Source: Gautieria morchelliformis
Lineage: Eukaryota > Basidiomycota > Agaricomycetes > Gomphales > Gomphaceae
NCBI GenBank assembly: GCA_015179125.1
Contig: WHVA01000205.1
Span: 118,544 to 182,543 of the forward strand
Direction: 5' to 3'
DNA: 64,000 bases
Position numbers and translations under genes: made by a program. The notes below the pieces were generated by a model. The model saw only the letters and a list, made by a program, of their open reading frames with translations, made no database searches and had not been told where the DNA came from. Below are positions 55,821 through 64,000 of this stretch, one piece after another; the stretch's first letter is position 1; each line of letters begins with the position of its first letter.

Positions 55821-58800
55821 TCAAAGAGTTGGAAATGTCGAGACGAAGGTCGACGATGCCGATAGTTTTTGAAACAGAGCCAGCGCACTGTGACCTTTTG
55901 CCTTCCGTAAATCGAGTCGAAGACGTCGGGCCATCGCTGAACATGGAAGGTTATGGACCTTGACGTCGCGGCTTCCTATGCCTTCCATCGGTTTTAGGAG
56001 TGCGCGTTCAAAATTCACCGCAAAGGTAAGCGCAGACACTACTATGGCACTGAGAAGTTGAACACTGAGGCTCTGTTCGGTGGGTGCTTGACCATCGATC
56101 GAAGTTAGAAGATGGGGCACGTAGGCATGCAGAAAAATGGGCAGTAAGGGTGGCACGTTGTTTGGGCTTTCTGTGGTTGGCCCAGAGGTAGGGGAAAACA
56201 CAAACGTGGCAAACCGTCGACATATATCCATCTTCCCGATAGACGCAGCTGCCAAGAGTTCCCTCCACATATGATCAAAGAAAGTGCGGACCCCCAGGAT
56301 GACGAGACACCGCTCTATGTCGAAAACGGGAACCTTGCCAGCATTTGCAGACGCTAGAGCGTGCCGAATCATATTCCTAGGCTGGATAGTCCATGCACCC
56401 GATTGAGCTGACGATTGTGGCGGTATTGCTACGCCAATAGTCAGTGAAAACACACAAATATTGGACTTCAGGCACCTTTCATAACCCGACTAACTAGCGT
56501 ATGCATGTTCGGAAGAGGAGGTGACTGCGATTGGGCTTTTGGATCAGAGTATAATCTCAATATTTGCTGTCTTGTTATACGGAGCACAACGCTAGGGCAG
56601 TTCTTATCCATCAGTATTGTATCTAGGACGCCCACGTGTGGTGGGCTTTGGAAACTTCGCTTTACATGAGACGTGGTCATATATAACATAAATGGTCGCA
56701 CCTGCTGCGCTCAATTTCTTCAAGCAAAGCTTGCACAACCCCGACCAGTGTCCAATTGAGCAGAGGGCCAAGGTAGTAAGAGACACCATTCTTGACCGCC
56801 TCCACGTCAATCTGTTGTTTTATACACGCCGCGATGGCTTCAGAGAACAGCGTGGCAGATAAACGTAGCAGTGTCCGAGGCTTAGTCGATCTATGATAAG
56901 ATGATCGGACTCGTCATTTGCGGGATAGAAGCGGGAATGTACCTCAGGATGTCATCATCAATACCTTCACTGCTGTGGTCAAAAATAGCTTTCCGCCATG
57001 CGTCCAGCGTCGCTCTGTCGCCCTCAGACAACGTATCCCAAAGATAAACGATAGACGTGGAGGTCAATGAGTCAGAACGCAACACACGATCGCCAATTTT
57101 GAATCCTGATGACGATATCTGCCCGGGCAAGTCTTAAGGTGGCTTTCATAAAACTTATTATGGGCGAACCTTATACCGAGCTAAGACTGACTGCAGAAAT
57201 AGAACTACCTCACCAAGGTGACCTACCGCCGTTTGAGGGTCGCCTAGGAAGCAAGGGAAGACATTGTCCACACCAATCTGGAGAAATCTGCTCACCAACT
57301 GTCGTAAGGTCATAGTCTTCGAGGCATGCAAGCGCATGAGCAATCACGCTGTGCAAAGGTGCATGCAATGAAATGACATCAAGAGCATTATCATGCTCAG
57401 ACAAAACTTTGCAAAGGCGACCAAGACACTCCACATCCGCCACTCCACAGGTGTGGGTAAATCGCTTAAAGCATACAAGTCCAAATCAACAGAGGAAACA
57501 GAGAGACATGACATGCTCACCTTGTACAATACCTCGGCCAACGTGGCGTGGTTTCGATAGTCGGTCATAGCGCGGTCCAGAAGAGCGATAGTCTCATCTA
57601 CTGTTGTATCTAAAGAAAGTTTGGATTCTATGAATGCCTTTTATCCAGGTTACAAATATCACGCATGAGAAGTCAACCATGACTCACATCCACTTCGACG
57701 CCAAACTCTTGAGCTTCCAGGCCGAGTTTGGTCGGGGAATCGTGCGGAAGAGACGGTAATAGCTCGCTTGCAGAAACGTGGTCAAGAAGGCCAGACGAAA
57801 TCAAGGCCGTTAAAAGGTCAGTCTTAAATGACGCTCCTCTGCGGACCGACCATGTAAGTCCTCGCTCGAACATTAGAAGCACAGAGCAGCAACCCACTTG
57901 GTATCTTCTTCCATGGCATCACTGCCAGCAAGGCCTGAAGTACGACCATTAAGTTCACACTGATCCAGAAGGTCACGATGACTGAATACTTGAGCCAGCG
58001 CTGTTTGCATGGCTGTAGTATCTGACTGACCGATGAAGGTCAGTTGACATAGTCATCGGTGTTGATATTTACATAACACACTAGATCTGCTTCTGATCCC
58101 GCCTCTGCGGCAATTCTTTCTTGAAATTTGCGCAGAAGTAAAGGCATCTGAAACGTTCCATAAACGCTAATCAAGGGGGTTTTAAGTGCTTACCCGTCCA
58201 ATAATGAAGCTTCTCCATACAAATACAATAGTGGGTTCTTGTCGGATTTGGGATAGACATGCCAGTGCCGACAAGATTGCATGTTCGTAAAACACCCCCA
58301 GTGTTTGCATCGAGACGCGATACCAGGCAACTAAATTTGCTACAGCGACGGGCTCACAGCCGGAGCCACTTTGAGTGGCGCGATTAGTGACCTGTGCGCG
58401 CATACAACTTAGCCTATCACACGCATATTCTCAAAAGGGACACACCAGACGACTCATAATGAGGCTCCCAGTAAGTAAGTCAAGACTAGGGTTGGGTCCT
58501 ACAGACTCTTGTTTACCAGGGGTTAGTTGAAAGCTGGCAAACATCTCGGCTTCCTCAGCTTGCTTGGTACCGTCTCCGAGAAGCATACTTAGAGAGAGAA
58601 GGAATGAGTCCAGTGCCTCACGGACGTTGTCTTGTAGTGAAACAACCTGGAGGACCTCATGAACAACCGGCAGGAGCATCGTAGCCTGGGCAGCCGACAC
58701 CTCTGACATATCGCCTACACAGGCCAACAGAAGCATCAAAAGCTCAGAGGCAGATGCCGTCAAGCTGTGAAAAGGCGAAGCAGGAAACTCGTATGACAGC

Positions 58801-59339
58801 CTCAGTAAATAGAGTGCATCTGATATTGTATGCAAAAGTTCGCTGGGTAGCTCTGAGAATGGAATGAGGGATCCCAGAGGTGGCCCTCGTCTTTCATAAT
58901 GAAGGTTCAGGATCAACCGACATATCATGTGCATAGTGGATGCGTCATGAAGATTTGTTGAGCGAACACTCCTGAGAAAGGCAGGAAGGAGGTGCCATAG
59001 ATGGACAGGAAAGCTGGGATCGGCGACTGCGCTGCGAAGGTATTCCTTCAATGTATTGTCCGTGTGGAACGAACCTAACAATGTAAGTGTCGTGTCTAGG
59101 CAACTATAAGCGGGAGGGAAGGGGAAAACGCTAACAGAAGCTTCACCGCAGATTGTCGAAGCAACGAGGTCGTCTGAGGGTTTGGGATTTAGTCTGAAAA
59201 TCAATGCATTGACGAGTCCACGCCACTGTTGCAAACAGTGAACAACTAGATGACCTATAATCAGGACGCGAAGAGATACCTTGGCCGGTGACACCCCAGA
59301 TAGATAGGCAGTACGGGTCAGCTGCTCCAGTTCAGACAT
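55821..59339 (-). CDS. MED5: Probable Mediator complex subunit 5
   Basis: Large minus-strand gene with several introns, convergent with the zinc transporter (121 bp between stop codons). It starts MSELEQLTRTAYLSGVSPAK and, after an intron, WRGLVNALIFRL; the next exons give YSCLDTTLTLLGSFHTDNTL, HLWHLLPAFLRSVRS, VREALDSFLLSLSMLLGD and ALACLSQIRQEPTIVFVWRS. The C-terminal exon holds IERCLVILGVRTFFDHMWRE and SVQLLSAIVVSALTFAVNFE, ending STFPTL with TGA at 55821-55823. The all-helical Leu-rich character, the WRSFIIGR motif and the N-terminus fit fungal Med5/Nut1, a tail-module subunit of the RNA polymerase II coactivator. The assignment is from memory of a poorly conserved family; not all exons are resolved. 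Confidence 0.55.
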
Positions 59340-60228
59340 CGAAGTGGTGGCATCGAAGAGAGTCTCACGGGTAACGCTGTGACATGTCACCTATTTCCAT
59401 TAGTCACTAGAAGCCGGCAGTTGCCGGCGAGGCCCTTGTCGAAGTCCTTAGGTGGCGGTCTTTATTTATTAGAGTGGACGTTGTACTTACACGGTCATTT
59501 ATCAGGAATGTGTTAGGTAAGGTAGCAGTAATCGTCATGGGCCACGCCATGACCCCGGTGTCTTTAGGTTCTAATTTGTATCTTTTGGTAGTCTTGTTAT
59601 TGAGCATTCCAATTGTTTGTTGCACAGTGCCACCTACAGACAAAGAAACTCAATCAAGAGCTAGAGCAGTACCTTCCAATCTGTTGAAAAAAATACAAAT
59701 TTAGATTTAGAAATAGTTCCAAAATGATTCTGACTACCTCAGTAAACTAAAAGGTGGTTTGGATTCAAAAGCTGCCTCTTCATTTTTCATCTTGTCAAAG
59801 GTATTAACAGAGGAGCTACCGACCAAGGGCCACGCCGGCATCGCCGGCGCGGCCCTTGGTCAAAGATGTCGGAATAGATTGCTTTATTTTGAGATACTTT
59901 GTCATATTTTAAAATACTCGTACAGTACACCAGGAGATCTGCATCCTATGCGGTGGTGGCTGTCACAGCAGGACCGAGCTCAGGGTCTGCAACTGTGCAT
60001 TACAGTAGTCGCAGAATGGCCCGGGAGCTTGAGATTGGCGTCGACAGAGCTCCCTGGATCAAGTTCTGCGTGCGCCAGCGTGCTCGCTCGATGGAATAGT
60101 CTCCCATGTGGGACTCACCTCATGTTATACTCATGCGTGTTAGAGCACTGGCAGCACAATAAAAGACGTACGGTGAAAGCGGCTACTTATGTATAATAGG
60201 CAATGTTTGCAGGATACTTACCTTACAT
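59340..60228. other. Interval without a supported gene
   Basis: Contains GC-rich inverted motifs at 59414-59441 and 59821-59861 and scattered short open frames (for example 59474-59704 and 59759-60196 on the plus strand) without family resemblance. Its left part must contain the promoter of the minus-strand Med5-like gene. Confidence 0.4.
59821..59861. repeat. GC-rich inverted repeat, 19-bp arms
   Basis: Arms 59821-59839 and 59843-59861 are reverse complements with one mismatch and a 3-nt loop. The core GGCCCTTGGTC recurs at 17842-17852, with a variant near 59430. It may be the end of a small DNA element. Confidence 0.85.
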
Positions 60229-60396
60229 AACTGCGCACCCGTACACTGCGTACATACGGCCGTATGTCGTACGGCCTCATACGGTGGTCATACGTGCCGT
60301 AACCGTATACGGTCAGAATTGGCAAACTGAGCTTCGGTACGGGTACAGGTCCGTAATACGGCAGCCGTATATATGGCTCATACGACTACGGCGCCA
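60220..60396. repeat. Dense field of TACGG/CCGTA motifs
   Basis: Thirteen TACGG or CCGTA pentamers within about 175 bp, several as palindromes such as TACGGCCGTA. Spacing is irregular, so this is not a simple tandem repeat. Confidence 0.85.
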
Positions 60397-60804
60397 AGCC
60401 CTAGTCACCGTGTGAACAGTAGAACAGTACTTGTACCATATAGAGGTCGAGATAAGATAGATGCTGTAAACCGGGTCCAAAGTTTACTAATCTGCTTACA
60501 ATTTTGCGAAGAAATCCCTTTTTCAACAAGAAAAGGATTATGAAATACATTGATATATCTTTATATGGTGGTGAAAACTCCCATCCATGACAACAAATAC
60601 AAAGAACCGGGAAGCCGGATCTATATCTCCCGGGGTTAGAAGCCCTTGTCTTCGACAAGGGAACTCATGAAAACCACTGGTGGGGACATAGTTCCCTTTC
60701 CCTTGTTGAGGACAAGAATACATTTTTCCCTCAATCTGGTAATATTTGGCGATTTTATACTGTAATCTGCTTTGTCACCGGTACATTTTCGGTTTTGTAT
60801 CTTA

Positions 60805-61378
60805 CAGTCGAACCTGAGATAACCCATATCTGAGATAACCCATACTTGGCTACATTCCATACTTTTGGCTGTCCACCGAGATGTTTCATAACTAATCTGA
60901 TCAACTCTGCCATAACCAAAATACATGATCAGATGGTGGTATATAACCCATGAATTTATTAAAATTTATCTATTTTTGGAAAAAATAACTCCAAAAAGTG
61001 CTAAAAAAACTTCATGTGTGCAAGTGTCTGACCAAATATGACCCTGCTGCCACTTAAAGTGCTGAAAGCTGGCTTTGCTAAGCTTACTGCCGATGTCAAG
61101 CTCATGAGCTGGAAGTTGCACTGAGAAAATTTGGTCGCAAGACACGTCTCAAGCTCTCTCTCTCAATGGAGACATCAAAAATAACTGATTACTTCTCTTA
61201 AAAACACTTGTAGATAGCATTAAAAGTGTCTCTATATTCATCCAAAGGTTACTTCAATTTGTCACGTGATAATCCTGGATTTAAGCGCCCAAAAGGTCCT
61301 CCGTACTATCCCATACTCTGTGACAACCCATGCATTGAGGCGTCCATGGAAGGGTATGGATTATCTCAGGTTTGACTG
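60805..61378. mobile_element. Pogo/Tc1-type non-autonomous DNA transposon (TA duplication)
   Basis: 574 bp, flanked by TA on both sides (60803-60804 and 61379-61380). Inverted ends CAGTCGAACCTGAGATAA and CAGTCAAACCTGAGATAA match over about 23 of 26 positions. The CAGT start and TA target are typical of pogo-like elements. The inside retains only faint traces of a transposase end (KITDYFS near 61180-61200). Confidence 0.82.
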
Positions 61379-61488
61379 TATCTTTGCTTGTATTTGGCGA
61401 ATTCCGTTAAGCCCGTGAGGCGGCTCTGCATAGGGGACACAGGCGCCAAGCGAGGCGCCACAACAAGAGGCTAAATTGAGAGAGATGG

Positions 61489-62520
61489 TGTCAAGATTGG
61501 TTTTCAAGCGTTAATATCGTGTATTAGTGAACACAGCGAATGCCCGAATAACTTGTGCGAATAAGTATGCCGTTCGGCGAATAGGTGAACCAATGAATGT
61601 TCACAAGGTAAGAGGGTTTGCCTAAACGGGGCTCGCCCTATCTACAGTCGTAGCGAAATAGCCCGTGGCTCTTGACGATGTAACGTGCAAGGTCTCACGG
61701 AAGGGCTGTCTAAGTCTCGACAATCCCTTTGCTGGCGAAGGTGCTCCTTCGGAGCCCTTTGCCAACAGCACAGAAAATGGTTCGAAGGCTAAGGTAACGA
61801 AGATGAAGTATGAGAACTCACCAGTGATGCCTAAGTCCTTTGCTGGTCGAAGATAGAAATCTCCAAGAGAAGGCTTAAGACGATGATCACAGTGAGGTCA
61901 AGTTTGCACAAGATGAACGACGTATGATAATTGAACTGGGGAATATACATGCGAATGGAAACTATTTATATCGAATGCTCGTAAGGTATCAGCGAATAGG
62001 AAAGAGGCCGTCACAAGTCAGGGTTGGATAGGGGTACGCAGTCATGATACTAGGTAGATGGAATAAACATACAATAGAGTGAGGGGAGAATGTGAACATG
62101 AAACGACAGAGAGTAAAGGGAGCGAAGGCACTTATGGACAAAACCATGTCTTGGGACCCGCATACATGCTACCCTGCACGGGCTCTTCGTTTACTGGGTT
62201 GATCCCGCACGGCCTATGGAAGAGACGTCCTGCGATCACACTTTGGCCATACGAACGCCCAATGGGGTTGGATTAAGAAGATGATGGGGTTAATGATGAA
62301 CCATCATTCCGGGTGAATGGTATCGATCATACTCGATGGCATGCCTGCTGACGAAATGTGCGAGCAGCGAATAGCGGTTCAGAGAATGGGGCGAACAGCG
62401 GATAGAGTGGACGTAGAGGGGAAGTGGTCGGTAGGTGCGGCGAACTCTGGCGAAGATGCTAGGGAGTGACGAGGGGGAACATAGAGGTAGCGCGGTAGGA
62501 GAAATAAACCGGTCATGACA
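61489..62520 (+). mobile_element. Solo LTR, family A, copy 3 (target duplication GATGG)
   Basis: 1032 bp from TGTCAAGATTGG to CCGGTCATGACA, flanked by GATGG at 61484-61488 and 62521-62525. It is opposite in orientation to the two copies at 21.5 and 23.5 kb. It is the clearest full-length member and defines the family ends. Confidence 0.95.
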
Positions 62521-62525
62521 GATGG

Positions 62526-64000
62526 CTAAAGTACAGATGTACAATTAGGATACAAGAATGAGACAGGCAATGTAAAGTGAGGCATGAAAAGGGGGAAATG
62601 ACCCTGGCGATGGCATGTGGCAGTAAAAAACCCGAAGGGAAAAAGCCTTCATGGCATGCAGGGATATGAAGGGACAGGGAGGGAGGGGAAATGAAGCAAT
62701 CGCAGTAAACTGTGCAAATGTCAGCGTGAGCGTGACTAGTGAGCCAAGCGTTGGAACTACCTGTGCAATGGGGGTGTCGCAAGCAAGCGACGCACAGGGG
62801 CTACTAGTGACGATGTTAAGTAGGCAGGAATGATTCATCCACTGAGACACGCATGCCGGTCCATGACGTGGACACTGACACGTCTCATGGGACTGGAGCC
62901 TACGCGAGCGATGAAGTTCAGCGGAACTTCAGCTATAGCATAAATGTAGAACATCAACTTACCGCTAGATAAAATACAGAGTGAGAGAAGAAGGAAGGAA
63001 ATAGGTTTAGAGCTCAGCGCAGCCTTGCGAGAGAGCCGCAGGCAGGCGCGGAATTCGCTGCATGTAAGAACACTGGGCTACTTAAACTCTGAATTTGAGC
63101 TGGCGTCGTCATATATGATGTTGTATGTACTTTCTCGTGTCCGTGTACGAAACTTTACTATGGTGAATATTCACATCGTGGAGTGGCAATGGGATGTTCG
63201 ATTGGTACGATATATTTCACACTTCTCGGTAGCTCACGGATTAATTATTCCTTGTTCATTTAGCATCACGCCTTCGAACACCCCTCATTCGAAGTTATAC
63301 TATATGTTTATTCTTTGATGTGTTCTCATTCGCTTTTTGCATCCCGCCTTGTGTCAGAGAAGTTGTCGGACTAACGTACATGAGGATTTTCAACATCCCA
63401 TATTGAGAACATTTTAGTCAAGCCAAGGTAGCATCTTCTTGAGTCGACTTGAGTTGAGTTGAGCTGCAGCAACACTGGGGAGACTTTTCTGCTATGGCAA
63501 CCCTTGCTAGTTGCAGAGATTGCACAGTCATGCAACTGACAGGAAGTGCAGGAAAGGTTGGGCGAGGGAGAACTCAGTATGGAATGGGTGACATCATCGG
63601 TGCCAATAGGTGGATAAAACCAGCGTAGGGTCTACAGGAACAACACTCATCATCTGATATTTGGCTTTTTCCATAGAGCCAATATTGCCAGAATATGCTC
63701 CAAGAGGTCCAATGAAAAGTCTAGTAGTCTATTAGGTGAATGACGTTTGTGTGCAGTACACATAACAATGAATGTGGATGACATGTGCTGCACCTGCAGA
63801 CCCTACACTGAGGAATATATTCGAATAGGCTGTCAACTTGTTCTCCCATATTCAAGAGAAAATATCTAGAACTCATGATTGTCATTATTTGCTTGAAACT
63901 GCGTCCGCCGAACATCACATTGACATAAAGTGCATCAGGAAACAGGCAAAGAACAAGGACATGCTGTATGCACAGGTGAGGTGTTAGTTGACAGCACAGT
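62526..64000. other. Interval without a supported gene
   Basis: Open frames up to about 100 codons on both strands (62545-62850 minus, 63025-63318 plus), without recognisable motifs. The sequence just left of LTR copy 3 continues here once the LTR is removed. Any gene starting here may extend past the window. Confidence 0.35.

Overview
This window comes from a filamentous basidiomycete, most likely an agaricomycete mushroom. The genes are split by very short introns of about 45-65 bp with GT-AG or GC-AG ends, the proteins match basidiomycete families, and the repeats are fungal Ty3/Gypsy and Copia-like elements with solo LTRs, a Tnp2 transposase and a pogo-type MITE. I cannot name the species.

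Left gene-dense arm (1-17.1 kb): SmD2 (-) and the Pescadillo/NOP7 gene (+) start 95 bp apart. They are followed by a Sec7-PH Arf GEF (+), a NatD/NAA40 histone N-acetyltransferase (+), COX13 (-) and RPN2 (+), the last two also divergent, 83 bp apart, and then a 7TM receptor-like gene (-). I rebuilt the exons by hand. The models of SmD2, NAA40, COX13, RPN2, SEC7-like and the zinc transporter all close in frame; Pescadillo closes only if one base is added near its start codon.

Central repeat island (17.3-51.4 kb): it lies between two copies of the 7TM-receptor segment (15.16-17.29 and 51.40-53.54 kb). It holds two minus-strand genes of unknown function split by solo LTRs with exact 5-bp target-site duplications; a Tnp2 transposase gene first split by a Ty3/Gypsy insertion (duplication GCTGC) and then broken by an inversion; a second, decayed chromodomain Ty3/Gypsy element with an extra 3' ORF; a chain of nested solo LTRs; and a decayed 18S rRNA fragment whose differences from the conserved gene are mostly CpG to TpG/CpA. 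YTH-domain and LysM fragments also occur.

Right arm (51.4-64 kb): the second receptor copy, a vacuolar-type zinc transporter (ZRC1/CDF) and, convergent with it, a probable Mediator subunit 5 gene. Beyond that are a pogo-type MITE, a field of TACGG/CCGTA motifs, a solo LTR with duplication GATGG, and sequence in which I recognise no gene.

The recognisable host genes are ordinary housekeeping functions (splicing, ribosome assembly, Golgi traffic, histone acetylation, respiration, proteasome, zinc storage, transcription) and form no pathway together. The notable content is the layered insertion and decay history of the island, the unnamed broken gene family, and the accessory ORF of the second Gypsy element.
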